A stretch of DNA of 64,000 nt from G963662655 sp963665015. GTDB taxonomy: Bacteria; Cloacimonadota; Cloacimonadia; Cloacimonadales; JAIOQZ01. The stretch lies in NCBI GenBank assembly GCA_963665015.2, contig CAXXSY010000003.1:806001-870000 (forward strand), in the 5' to 3' direction. The number at the start of each line of letters is the position of its first letter. Positions within the stretch are counted from its first letter, which is position 1. Below, one piece after another: positions 41,472 to 49,513 of this stretch. Under the pieces are notes generated by a model that was not told where the DNA came from, ran no database searches, and saw only the letters and a list, made by a program, of their open reading frames with translations. The translations under genes were made by a program, and so were the position numbers.

Positions 41472-41750
41472 TTACCCCTTGTAAGCCTTGACTTTGCCGC
41501 CGGTCAGCGTGATCTTCGAGAAGAGACCGTAGGTGATGTCGCCGTAGGGCAGTTCGCCGTTGAGGGCAGACATATCCTTGTCCGCGCCGTTGACCGTGTT
41601 GCCCGTCGCTGGAAATGTGGCGTTGTAGCTCTGGATTGCATACCACTCGCCGGTATGGGCATCCGTGTCGCTGATGATATCGAAGTCTTTGGGGATCGAC
41701 CAGCGTGTGCGCTCCGGGGCCGATCCTTTCGTCGTTCTTTCGTCTGGCAT
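41472..41750 (-). CDS. Phage tail-associated protein, 92 aa
   Basis: The 92-residue protein MPDERTTKGSAPERTRWSIP... ends in ITLTGGKVKAYKG. It has an acidic-polar composition and no recognised domain. It lies between the fibre gene and the LRR protein gene, separated by 11 bp and 2 bp, so it belongs to the late operon. Small fibre-attached or chaperone proteins are common here, but nothing proves that role. Confidence 0.55.
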   Translation of the reverse strand: MPDERTTKGSAPERTRWSIPKDFDIISDTDAHTGEWYAIQSYNATFPATGNTVNGADKDMSALNGELPYGDITYGLFSKITLTGGKVKAYKG

Positions 41751-41761
41751 GATGTCCTCCC

Positions 41762-42823
41762 TTATGATCCTGATCCGGAGTAGTTTTCGACATTTTCAAA
41801 GTACTCGTACCAGACGAATACCGACACTCGCCCATCGTTCGAGATTGTGCCTGCTCCTGATATGACGACCTTGAACGCGCCGCCGAGCCCCCCCAGGATG
41901 CCAGAATCGGTACTGTAATCGAAAAACGCTTTGATCTTGGTGTGAGCCGATCCGGAATTACCTGTCTCACATATTTTCTGGTTGCCTGCGTCATTGGCAT
42001 AATCAGCACCCCAGGTGGTGCCAAGCGCCTCATCGACACGTATCTGGCACCCGATAATCCGGGCGCCGGTCGGGATCGCGCTGAGGTCAATATCGAGCGT
42101 GGATGCCGTGCCGTCCGCGACAGCGTAGTTCGAATAGATGACGGTGTGCAGCTTACCCGTCTGCAAGCTGCCAATTACGGATTCGTCTGTCGTGATTACT
42201 GGCGAATACATCGAATCGTTTGCGTTAATCGATGTAAATTTGCCCGTGCTTCGGGAAGAATTGCCAATTGTCGCCCCGTCGATCGTCCCGCCATTGATAT
42301 CTGCGCTGGTCGCCGTCAGCGTTGTGAAGCCACCCGTGGAGGGAGTAGTTGATCCAATCGCCGTGTTGTCGAGCGTTCCGCCATTGATATCTGCGCTGGT
42401 CGCCGTCAGCGTTGTGAAGCCACCTGTGGAGGGGGTAGTTGATCCAATCGCGGTATCATCGATTGTGCATTCGGTGATCCCCTTGTTCCGGACACCCTGA
42501 GTTCCGGATTCGGTCACGATCGAGGAGGTCAGCCCGTCCAGCCTGGCGAGTTCTGTGATCGTCACGTCGCCAGCCTCAATTTGTCCGGTACTGCCGATCA
42601 CAGCCGCACGCGATGACGCTGTAAAGCCCGTCTGAGCGTATTCGCGCAGTTCGGCCGCAACAATTGCTTTGGATACGGATTCTGACACATCCACGATGAT
42701 GAGCCGGTCGGAAGCGTTGACGCTACTGGAATTCAACAAGTCCATTTCGGTGATCTTCTTGCCCAGCAGTGGGTTGATCGCCAGAATGACGACCAGGAAC
42801 AGGATAAGATGCTGTTTTTTCAT
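41762..42823 (-). CDS. Phage fibre-like protein with N-terminal signal-like segment
   Basis: The 353-residue protein contains repeats typical of tail-fibre or collar proteins, with two near-identical 30-residue units (TAIGSTTPSTGGFTTLTATS, then ADINGGT and linker) and a beta-rich C-terminus (IIGCQIRVDEALGT... FVWYEYFENVENYSGSGS). Unusually, it begins MKKQHLILFLVVILAINPLLG, a convincing signal peptide, and AAGGAG lies 6 bases before this ATG, so the start is not in doubt. A signal peptide is unexpected for an assembled tail fibre. The protein may be cell-surface exposed in lysogens or use the segment as a membrane anchor. Function is inferred from repeats and position only. Confidence 0.6.
   Translation of the reverse strand: MKKQHLILFLVVILAINPLLGKKITEMDLLNSSSVNASDRLIIVDVSESVSKAIVAAELREYAQTGFTASSRAAVIGSTGQIEAGDVTITELARLDGLTSSIVTESGTQGVRNKGITECTIDDTAIGSTTPSTGGFTTLTATSADINGGTLDNTAIGSTTPSTGGFTTLTATSADINGGTIDGATIGNSSRSTGKFTSINANDSMYSPVITTDESVIGSLQTGKLHTVIYSNYAVADGTASTLDIDLSAIPTGARIIGCQIRVDEALGTTWGADYANDAGNQKICETGNSGSAHTKIKAFFDYSTDSGILGGLGGAFKVVISGAGTISNDGRVSVFVWYEYFENVENYSGSGS
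42288..42454 (-). repeat. 90-bp in-frame duplication inside the fibre gene
   Basis: Segments 42288-42364 and 42378-42454 are nearly identical at the DNA level (a few substitutions), with a 90-bp period encoding a 30-residue repeat. Confidence 0.85.
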
Positions 42824-42824
42824 G

Positions 42825-43322
42825 CTATTCTCCTTCTTCTTCGATTTCGAGATAGTCGCCGCCTTCCTCAAGCTCAACCCAGTCGCCGCCCTCTTCGAGC
42901 TCGACCCGGTTATATGCATCAGGAAGGCTTGGTATTTCGCTATATAATGCAACAAACGATAGCTTGACCGCCTGGCGAAATGCCCGGCTGTCGTCTGGCT
43001 CTTTCGGCAGTTTATCGACGGTCACGGGGTAATGCCTTTGCTCGTCGTCGTAGTCGTAAATGATGTAAAGTTGTTCGCCGTCTTCGAGCCGCAGAAACGT
43101 CAACAGTGCTTTGAGTTCCGACGGCAAGACGATTGCAACACACTCGATTTCGTCTTCGTAATACTTCTTTCGGCGCAGGATGATCGTAGGATCAAAAGCG
43201 TTGGTCTTCTCAACTCGCCACTTTTCGACCGGCTCGCGCGCGACCGTGCCGTTTACGACGTCGAACTGCTCGATGTCGGTAGCGGTCTCTTTAAGCAGTC
43301 GAAAGCCCTCGAAGCCCAGCAT
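42825..43322 (-). CDS. Phage tail protein with C-terminal VELEEGGDW-type repeats
   Basis: The 165-residue protein starts at ATG 43322, which overlaps the upstream stop (TAATG) and has GGTGGAGG upstream. The body (FLRLEDGEQLYIIYDYDDEQRHYPVTVDKLPKEPDD) is acidic and beta-rich. The C-terminus has about three tandem copies of a short motif, VELEEGGDW / VELEEGGDY / LEIEEEGE, a type of repeat seen in some phage structural proteins. It is probably part of the baseplate or fibre attachment. Exact role unknown. The stop lies 2 bp before the start of the fibre gene. Confidence 0.6.
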   Translation of the reverse strand: MLGFEGFRLLKETATDIEQFDVVNGTVAREPVEKWRVEKTNAFDPTIILRRKKYYEDEIECVAIVLPSELKALLTFLRLEDGEQLYIIYDYDDEQRHYPVTVDKLPKEPDDSRAFRQAVKLSFVALYSEIPSLPDAYNRVELEEGGDWVELEEGGDYLEIEEEGE

Positions 43323-45058
43323 TATAGCCTCCACCCAACGATTTTGTATTCGTCTTTGCCGTGATCGGGCTGAATCTCGACAACACCGTAGGTAACGCCG
43401 TTGATCTGTATCTTCGAAAACAGGTCGATCGAGCTGTGTTTCGTCATATCGTCGATTGATATCGAGTACGCCCACTGGTTGGACAGCAGGTCTGCGTAAT
43501 GCTGCTGCAAGATTTCGCCCAATACGGTCGTGTCGCCCTGAAGCACATTGAGAAGAGTAAAATCGATCGTGTCGGCTGATACACGCTTCCGGGTCATTTT
43601 AACGATGTCGGTTGTGTCGATTACGATCGGATCGCCGAAAAATGAATCTTTGTTTGTGAGAGACAGAGTTCCTGCTTCATCGATGATTGTTGCATTGTAG
43701 AGCAGCAACATCGCCTTCAAAACGCTCATGAATTCGATTTCGGTGATCAGGGCATCATTATACTTGAGGATCATTGAGTCCGGAATCACATTGCCGTTGA
43801 ATCGGGCACTCTTCGAATCGGTTCCAGACACCACATCGTAAACATTCGATCCATCAACAAACCCGGCTTCGAGCGTGTGTATTTTCTTGTGATCCGTGGA
43901 GAAGAACAGATAGAAGTCTGATAAATGATCATCAAGCTCTTCAACTGAATCGACCCATTCTGTTTCATTATCATATTCGGTAATAATCGGGCATATTCTA
44001 TTATAATAAACGTGTTTAAGCCCACGATAGAAACCTTTGTATCGCACTCGACCATCATATTCTTCTTTTCTGATTGTTTTCAAATAAGCGAACACAAACA
44101 CAGGTCGCGGAGGGTAGTAGAAGTCACCATAACCGCAGTTCGGATTACTCCAACTGCCATGTTGCTTCACGATCGCACTACTCACGTCATCCTCATACAC
44201 AGTGACACGCATGTAATAGGCATCATCTCGTGCCTTTACTGCGATCTGATTCTCTTGTGGAGTTCCAGATAATGGGTTTATAACGTTTTGTTCGCTATCA
44301 TACATTGCGATATATCGAAGGTTGACATTGCTGAAATATACCTGCCCAGGTCTAATAAGGATGAAATCGGATGTGTGATAATCCCCGTCTTCGAAGAGCT
44401 CCCCGGTCTCCGGATCGACCGAATACCCGGCTGTAGCAGTCAAGGCGTTGAAGAATTGATCATAATACCAATTGTATTCATCAAATTGCGTGTCCGGTGG
44501 CAACGGTGCGAATTCGCTATAATCAATAGTGGTCAGTAAATAGTTCGTCAGATTCAAAGCTGGGATTGTCAGATCATTACTCAACGGGATATCAATATCG
44601 ATAGCATTCTTGATCGCTGTGCAGAATGAAGATATGATCGAAAGCGGTGCAATAGGTACATTCCACTGATGTCGCATAATCAGGTCTTCGAACAACTTGA
44701 GCAGGCGCAGGCGGTCGTACAGCGTGACCTCGAATACCTCATCGCTGTAATTGTAGCTGATCACCGACGTATCGATCACACCCCAGTAGATCAGCGTGTC
44801 GCCATCGTAAACCTTAGCTTCGTAAAAGCTGATGCCGCGATCGTGCTCGAACGAATCGGACAGCAGGTGCCCATCGAGCCAGGCATCGATGAACTGCTGT
44901 AACTTCAGCCGAACGGGCGCGTGCGCAAAATAGCCCGAACCGGCGATCTTCTTCGCCGACACTTGGAACTTGTGGAAATCGCGCTGAAAGAGCTGATGCA
45001 CGATGTCGCCATAGGTCGCGGAAGCTGTGTTGCCATCAATGAGGTCGATCCGGATCAT
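43322..45058 (-). CDS. Phage tail-tip protein
   Basis: The 578-residue protein directly follows the tape-measure gene (overlap of 4 bp), the usual place of distal-tail or tail-tip proteins of siphophages. The N-terminal part (FQVSAKKIAGSGYFAHAPVRLKLQQFIDAWLDGHLLSDSFEHD... GVIDTSVISYNYSDEVFEVTLYDRLRLLKLFEDL) looks like a beta-rich adaptor. Later regions resemble tail-associated proteins, but I see no peptidase motif. Assigned from position and composition, not from a diagnostic domain. AT-rich codons in the middle (about 43.7-44.6 kb) differ from the flanks. Confidence 0.6.
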   Translation of the reverse strand: MIRIDLIDGNTASATYGDIVHQLFQRDFHKFQVSAKKIAGSGYFAHAPVRLKLQQFIDAWLDGHLLSDSFEHDRGISFYEAKVYDGDTLIYWGVIDTSVISYNYSDEVFEVTLYDRLRLLKLFEDLIMRHQWNVPIAPLSIISSFCTAIKNAIDIDIPLSNDLTIPALNLTNYLLTTIDYSEFAPLPPDTQFDEYNWYYDQFFNALTATAGYSVDPETGELFEDGDYHTSDFILIRPGQVYFSNVNLRYIAMYDSEQNVINPLSGTPQENQIAVKARDDAYYMRVTVYEDDVSSAIVKQHGSWSNPNCGYGDFYYPPRPVFVFAYLKTIRKEEYDGRVRYKGFYRGLKHVYYNRICPIITEYDNETEWVDSVEELDDHLSDFYLFFSTDHKKIHTLEAGFVDGSNVYDVVSGTDSKSARFNGNVIPDSMILKYNDALITEIEFMSVLKAMLLLYNATIIDEAGTLSLTNKDSFFGDPIVIDTTDIVKMTRKRVSADTIDFTLLNVLQGDTTVLGEILQQHYADLLSNQWAYSISIDDMTKHSSIDLFSKIQINGVTYGVVEIQPDHGKDEYKIVGWRL

Positions 45059-48000
45059 AAACGACTCCTCAGCCGGTCACCTTCCTCAGCAGCTTCGCTT
45101 ATCTTTACGGCGTCGCCAAGGGCTGAATCGACGGCTACGTATGTCACCGAGCGGGATTTCGCTACCGTGTCGGTAAGCACTTCCAAATCGCCCCGCATTG
45201 CGCGCATTTCATCGATTAAGGTATTGAGAGCCAACCCGCCGCCAACGACGCCACCGTCGGCGTATCTGCCGCCCACGGTGGCAGGCACGGGGATCGAGGG
45301 GAACATCATGTTGCCGATAGCGGCTTGCACTTGCGCCAGCGGTGCGTTGTTGAGAAAATCAAAGATTCTACGGCCGAGAGCAGCCACCCGACTTTTTCGC
45401 GTCACATGCTCGCCACCTTCAACCTCGATCAACTCGCCGCCCTGAGCGTGGGATTTGCCTTTCACAAAGCCGCCGGTGGCAAACTTCTGCTTCTCGATCT
45501 GCGCGACGTTTGCAAGCCCAGCCACGATCGCGGCGGCTGATGCGGCCACGCCAAGCGCGAAGCCCACAACCGGAATGTCGGCCATGCTTTTGAAGGCTGC
45601 ATTCGCCATGGCATAGGTATCGACAAGTGCCTGAAGCTGAGCGAGACGCTTCCATGTTGCAAAGCCCTTCTTGCCGAACGCCTTTGCGCCCTTTGCCAAG
45701 TCCCCGAGCATCTTCGAAGCACCCTGCACGGCACGCTTGTTGTAGTTGTCACGGATTCGTTGCTTGGCTGCTTCTTTCTGTTCCTCGATCTGCTGCTCGG
45801 AAAGTCCAGCCGCCAGGAGCTTGGCTTTCCGGTCTTCGTAGAATCTATCTACTGCATTCAGTTGAGCATCGTAAATCTTACCTGCCAGATTCAGCGTTTT
45901 CTGCTCGAAATCGAACTGAACATCGTTGATCCTATCCTGATGCTCTGCTTTGAGGTTCTCTTGATCCTTGTCGAACTTACGGTTGATCTGATCGAGAAGG
46001 GATTTCTCGGCTTTCAGCTCGCGTGCTTTTGCTAATGCCGCTTCACGGGCGATTTCTATCTCTTTCTGCTTACGCTGATATTCGTCCTCGATCGCAGCCA
46101 GATCGAATGCCTGACGCATTTCCCTGAGCTGCTGCAATCGCTGACGTTCAGCATCCGAATCGGTCTGATTTCCTCCAGCTGCAGGAGTAGCGGATCCACC
46201 AGCAGCCTGCGCGACCTTTTCGGTCGTCTCATTGGCTGCATCCACAGCGGCTTTCGCGGCTTCCTTAGCTGCATCCCAGGTCTCTGCTGCTTTCGAACCG
46301 AGACCGTTGAACTGATTGAACGCATCGCTGAAGTTGTTCTTGATGCTCGATGTGGCTTCCTTGAATCCATCAACAAAGCCGGTCTTGATGCGATCAAGCG
46401 CGCCGGTGTAGTTTCCCGAAACAATGTCCTCGAGGATCGCCCCGACGTTACTGAACACCTGTTTGACCACTTCATACATCGCATACCAGGGCGCGTTCAA
46501 GGTCTTGAGCATACCCTTTCCGAAATCGAACAGGAACAGCCCGAACGCTTTAATGTAGTCCCACACAATCTGAATCGATGCTGTAGCATAGAGCTTGACT
46601 GCAGCCCAGGCATTACTCCAACCGCCCAGACGATTCACTACGACCAGCAGAGTGGCTCCGATTGCAACGAGAACCGTGATGATCGTACCGATAGGATTAG
46701 AAAGGATGGCGACCTTGAGGGCGTTCCAGCTGAGCGTGTGAAGGCTCTGGATAATCGTGAACGCCTTGACCGCGGCGGCTGTGATGATTGACCACTTCTG
46801 ATAGAGGATCGTTGCGGCCGTTGCTGTTCCGATTGTCGCTGCAAGCGCCAGCATGATGTCTTTGTTGGCATCCACGAAGCTGAAGAGCCCCGTAATCGCT
46901 CTCAATGTTCCGCTGATTGCAGGTGCGAGATATTCGACCATATTGACGATCATCGCGTTGAAGGTAGCGACAAGCTGATCAGCCCAGAATTTAATCTTGT
47001 CATTCTGGATTTGTTGCTCGTAAGCCTTCTGAGCCGTGACAGCTTCGTTGTACATGAACGCAAGGTCTTCGGCCGCCATCTTTGCTTTCTCGCCGGTGAG
47101 AGCCAAAGTAAAGGCATAAGCTTCCTGACTACCGAGGAGTTCCATGAGCTTGGTATCCGATCCACCAGCCATCTCACGAACTCGGTTAAGTCCGTCTTGG
47201 AATGTCATCGATGCTGTCCAGCCGTCACCAAGCACCTTGTTGAGCGCGATGATGGTACCCCGCATATACCGGAAGCCTGTTGAAGCTTCAACGTTGCTCT
47301 TGGTAAGTGTGGCAATCGCACCCATCACCTCTTCAATCGGGATGTTGGCCGATGCCGCAGTAGATGAAGCCGCGCCGATATTGTTGGCGAGCTCTGCGAA
47401 ATTAGTTTTTCCGCGCTCGACGGCTCGAAATGCCACGTTGAAAACACGGGTAGATTCACTGGTGGCAAGAGACCAGGCATTCAAGGCGCCTGTACCAAAG
47501 TTGATTGATTCCGCAAAGGTCGCCGATCCACCCTTTGCAGACAGCGCTGCATCATCCAAGAATTCAAGCTCTTTACGACCTGCTGAGACCGCATCGTAAA
47601 AGCCTTTCGTCAGGTCTGTAAGGCTCTTGATGCCCCTATTTTTTCCAACATTCAGAACTTCCGCAGATACTCCTCGAAGCTCCTCTTTGGTGAGGCGCAG
47701 CATTGTGTTCGTGTTGGTCATGCCGGATTGGAATTCGGTGAAGATGCTGACCGGCTTCTCAAGCGCTCTGTACATATCCATCGCTGCTTGACGTGCGCCA
47801 CGATAGGCATTACCGATATCTGACAGTGTGCTCAGCAGGCTATTGTTTGCTTTCGTGCCCTTCTTGCCGGTCTTTTCGGTTTCGTCGCCGAGGTCTTTGA
47901 CACTCTTTTGCGTGTCCTTCGAAGCATCTTCAACGTCCTCAAGATCGCTCTGAACCTGATCAAAGACATGCTCTAATGCGGAAAGGTCTGGCTTTGCCAT

Positions 48001-48123
48001 CAGTCCTTTCGCAATCGCATGGAACTGGCGAGAGAACTCCTGCCCAATGGTGAGAGCTCCCGCCAGTCCTTCTTTGAAAGGCTTCAGGTCGATCCTGATC
48101 GGTACGTTGATGTTCGTTGACAT
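45055..48123 (-). CDS. Tail tape-measure protein (TP901 type)
   Basis: The 1022-residue protein has an N-terminal coiled-coil region. The conserved TP901 core follows at residues about 100-350 (FTEFQSGMTNTNTMLRLTKEELRGVSAEVLNVGKN, TGALNAWSLATSESTRVFNVAFRAVERGKTNFAELANNIGAASSTAASANIPIEEVMGAIATLTKSNV). Hydrophobic stretches follow near 410-500 (LALAATIGTATAATILY, IGTIITVLVAIGATLLVVVNRLGG), then a charged helical region, and a C-terminal part with small-residue helices. It sets tail length; at about 1.5 Angstrom per residue, a tail around 150 nm would be expected. It is preceded directly by the chaperone frameshift pair, as usual. Confidence 0.92.
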   Translation of the reverse strand: MSTNINVPIRIDLKPFKEGLAGALTIGQEFSRQFHAIAKGLMAKPDLSALEHVFDQVQSDLEDVEDASKDTQKSVKDLGDETEKTGKKGTKANNSLLSTLSDIGNAYRGARQAAMDMYRALEKPVSIFTEFQSGMTNTNTMLRLTKEELRGVSAEVLNVGKNRGIKSLTDLTKGFYDAVSAGRKELEFLDDAALSAKGGSATFAESINFGTGALNAWSLATSESTRVFNVAFRAVERGKTNFAELANNIGAASSTAASANIPIEEVMGAIATLTKSNVEASTGFRYMRGTIIALNKVLGDGWTASMTFQDGLNRVREMAGGSDTKLMELLGSQEAYAFTLALTGEKAKMAAEDLAFMYNEAVTAQKAYEQQIQNDKIKFWADQLVATFNAMIVNMVEYLAPAISGTLRAITGLFSFVDANKDIMLALAATIGTATAATILYQKWSIITAAAVKAFTIIQSLHTLSWNALKVAILSNPIGTIITVLVAIGATLLVVVNRLGGWSNAWAAVKLYATASIQIVWDYIKAFGLFLFDFGKGMLKTLNAPWYAMYEVVKQVFSNVGAILEDIVSGNYTGALDRIKTGFVDGFKEATSSIKNNFSDAFNQFNGLGSKAAETWDAAKEAAKAAVDAANETTEKVAQAAGGSATPAAGGNQTDSDAERQRLQQLREMRQAFDLAAIEDEYQRKQKEIEIAREAALAKARELKAEKSLLDQINRKFDKDQENLKAEHQDRINDVQFDFEQKTLNLAGKIYDAQLNAVDRFYEDRKAKLLAAGLSEQQIEEQKEAAKQRIRDNYNKRAVQGASKMLGDLAKGAKAFGKKGFATWKRLAQLQALVDTYAMANAAFKSMADIPVVGFALGVAASAAAIVAGLANVAQIEKQKFATGGFVKGKSHAQGGELIEVEGGEHVTRKSRVAALGRRIFDFLNNAPLAQVQAAIGNMMFPSIPVPATVGGRYADGGVVGGGLALNTLIDEMRAMRGDLEVLTDTVAKSRSVTYVAVDSALGDAVKISEAAEEGDRLRSRL

Positions 48124-48124
48124 G

Positions 48125-48567
48125 CTACTCCTGTCCCTCGATCATGATGCAGTAGCGCAGATAACACTCTGCGAATGTGAGTTGACTGAAATCATCATGC
48201 GTCATCCCGGAAGCTCGGAGGCTCATTTCGAGTCGTTCGAGCTGGTGCTCTTGGTGTCCGGCAGATTTAACCCGAAACTTGCAAGCAAGGGCTTTAACCT
48301 CTGCCAGCTGTCGATGATACTGGTAAAAAAATCGCTGAGCACCTCGAAGCCCTTGACCATATCCAGCTCTGTCACCGGCGTACCGGTCAGTATTTCGATG
48401 ATCTCGACGTCTGCATTTGAGTCGTAAACCAGCGTCACCAGTCCGGTGATGCTGAAGTTTTCCGGGTCTTCCAGACCACCGAGCCGCTGGATACCCTTCT
48501 TGAGCGATTCGTTCTTCACGAAAACGCCGACGACTCGGCGAAATGTGTCGTAGGATAGTGTTTGCAT
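48125..48567 (-). CDS. Tail assembly chaperone gpGT-like product by -1 frameshift
   Basis: Ribosomes starting at ATG 48567 can slip -1 on the heptamer T TTT TTT (minus-strand bases 48331-48325) within GAT TTT TTT ACC. The new frame continues TAC CAG TAT... and adds 66 residues ending SQLTFAECYLRYCIMIEGQE, for a 147-residue fusion. This is the same arrangement as lambda gpG/gpGT and equivalent proteins of many siphophages, located just before the tape-measure gene. The sequence shows the slippery site and the open -1 frame; use in vivo is inferred. Confidence 0.7.
48223..48567 (-). CDS. Tail assembly chaperone gpG-like protein
   Basis: The 114-residue zero-frame product (MQTLSYDTFRRVVGVFVKNESLKKGIQRLGGLEDPENFSITGL... 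STSSNDSK) is the short form of the tail chaperone. ATG 48567 overlaps the endolysin stop (TAATG) and has GGGGAAAT 4 bases upstream; an ATG at 48600 has none. It should help the tape-measure protein fold and the tube assemble around it. A -1 slippery site lies inside it at 48325-48331. Confidence 0.72.
   Translation of the reverse strand: MQTLSYDTFRRVVGVFVKNESLKKGIQRLGGLEDPENFSITGLVTLVYDSNADVEIIEILTGTPVTELDMVKGFEVLSDFFTSIIDSWQRLKPLLASFGLNLPDTKSTSSNDSK
48325..48331 (-). promoter_or_regulatory. Slippery heptamer for -1 frameshifting
   Basis: The minus strand reads T TTT TTT in zero frame (GAT TTT TTT ACC), a canonical X XXY YYZ slip site, positioned inside the tail-chaperone gene where the -1 frame is open to 48125. 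Confidence 0.7.
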
Positions 48568-48956
48568 TAGTATTTCCCCCAGTATATCCATAGTGCCCAA
48601 GGTTTGCCGGATTCAGCATCTACATGCACGTGTAGTTTGCTGATCCCGATTCTTCGAAAGCCTGCCAGTACAAGCCCGATGACGATGCGGATCCGAGTGA
48701 AGCTATCTGAACATGCGATGTCCGCTGCAAGTCCTTTCAAGTGCGGTGAGTCCTCGGGATTCTTACAGTCGGAAACCTCAGCGTTATGCTTCTCGCACCT
48801 GCATCCGGAAGTGATGGCGAATGGAACACCAGCAATGCCGCGAGCCTTGTCCAGCTTACTGACAAACCACTCATGAATGTTGTTCGTTCCGCATTTGCAC
48901 TTGCAGTTGAATTCATGCTCTTCGAAGTGTTTGATTCCTTTCCATATGTTTGACAT
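48567..48956 (-). CDS. Peptidase M15-type endolysin
   Basis: The 129-residue protein matches M15A-type peptidases, used by phages as endolysins that cut peptidoglycan cross-links. It has FEEHEFNCKCKCGTN (a cysteine cluster at the N-terminus), ITSGCRCEKHNAEV, the zinc-binding SPHLKGLAADIACSD (HxxxxxxD), and the second metal histidine in ISKLHVHVDAE. There is no signal peptide, so export would depend on the holin. GGAGG lies 5 bases before ATG 48956. It lies downstream of the two small membrane genes and upstream of the tail chaperone. Confidence 0.85.
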   Translation of the reverse strand: MSNIWKGIKHFEEHEFNCKCKCGTNNIHEWFVSKLDKARGIAGVPFAITSGCRCEKHNAEVSDCKNPEDSPHLKGLAADIACSDSFTRIRIVIGLVLAGFRRIGISKLHVHVDAESGKPWALWIYWGKY

Positions 48957-49013
48957 CGTTCCTCCAGTTATGGAGGTCGCCCGGTTGCCCAGGCGACCCA
49001 TCGTTATTCGTTG

Positions 49014-49262
49014 TTATGCGAGTCCTTCGCGTGCTTTGCCGGGGACGCCGTCAGCGCCGGGAATACCGGTGATTTCGCTGAGGTCTTCCTGGGTCATCCA
49101 GCCGAGTTCGACGAAGATGAACCCCAGGATGCGCCAGGCGGTATCGTCCCACTTGTTGTCCGTCGCCTCGACCTTGTCCCAGAGAAACGACATGATCGCG
49201 ATGAGAACCGTCTTGAGCGGTAGAATCCGCATTGTGAACGCGAGAATCTTGTTCCAATTCAT
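49014..49262 (-). CDS. Holin-like small phage protein
   Basis: The 82-residue product MNWNKILAFTMRILPLKTVLIAIMSFLWDKVEATDNKWDDTAWRILGFIFVEL... has a hydrophobic N-terminal half and lies between a membrane protein and the endolysin. This is where the holin is expected. Its C-terminal part is acidic and Gly/Pro-rich. AAGGA lies 9 bases before ATG 49262. The 150-residue frame of the preceding gene overlaps it by 212 bp, an unusually long overlap. Confidence 0.5.
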   Translation of the reverse strand: MNWNKILAFTMRILPLKTVLIAIMSFLWDKVEATDNKWDDTAWRILGFIFVELGWMTQEDLSEITGIPGADGVPGKAREGLA

Positions 49263-49503
49263 AGGAATATTCCTTGGTTGTTTGTTGCTGGTTTGCGGGG
49301 AAAAAGAACACCTTCACAGCCATTGTTACGAGCAATATAAAAACGGCCCATGTCAGTATGAATGTGGCGTTTTGCCGATCTTCGACCCGCGATAAACGTG
49401 TCGTAATCGCGTTCTGGCTGCTGCCGTTCCCAAAAAGCTCAATGTGGCAGGCGTTCACCTTGTTATCGATGTCTTGATGCGCTGTGCAGTCTTTACAGCC
49501 CAT
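49051..49503 (-). CDS. XhlA-like holin-associated membrane protein
   Basis: The product begins MGCKDCTAHQDIDNKVNACHIELFGNG. A short coiled coil (AITTRLSRVEDRQN) is followed by one transmembrane helix (ATFILTWAVFILLVTMAVKVFFF), a layout similar to XhlA-type holin partners. AAAGGA precedes ATG 49503. The open frame runs on to 49051, past residue 85, with 65 Arg/His/Gly-rich residues that look like out-of-frame translation of the next gene. The true protein probably ended near residue 85, and the original stop may have been lost. The first part is likely real and the tail doubtful. Confidence 0.5.
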   Translation of the reverse strand: MGCKDCTAHQDIDNKVNACHIELFGNGSSQNAITTRLSRVEDRQNATFILTWAVFILLVTMAVKVFFFPANQQQTTKEYSYELEQDSRVHNADSTAQDGSHRDHVVSLGQGRGDGQQVGRYRLAHPGVHLRRTRLDDPGRPQRNHRYSRR

Positions 49504-49513
49504 GATGATTCCT

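Noticed and set aside
41470..42174. N-terminal extension of the LRR protein frame
   Set aside because: The extension overlaps the fibre and 92-residue genes, has no ribosome-binding site, and reads as Arg/Ser-rich noise. ATG 41469 has a strong ribosome-binding site.
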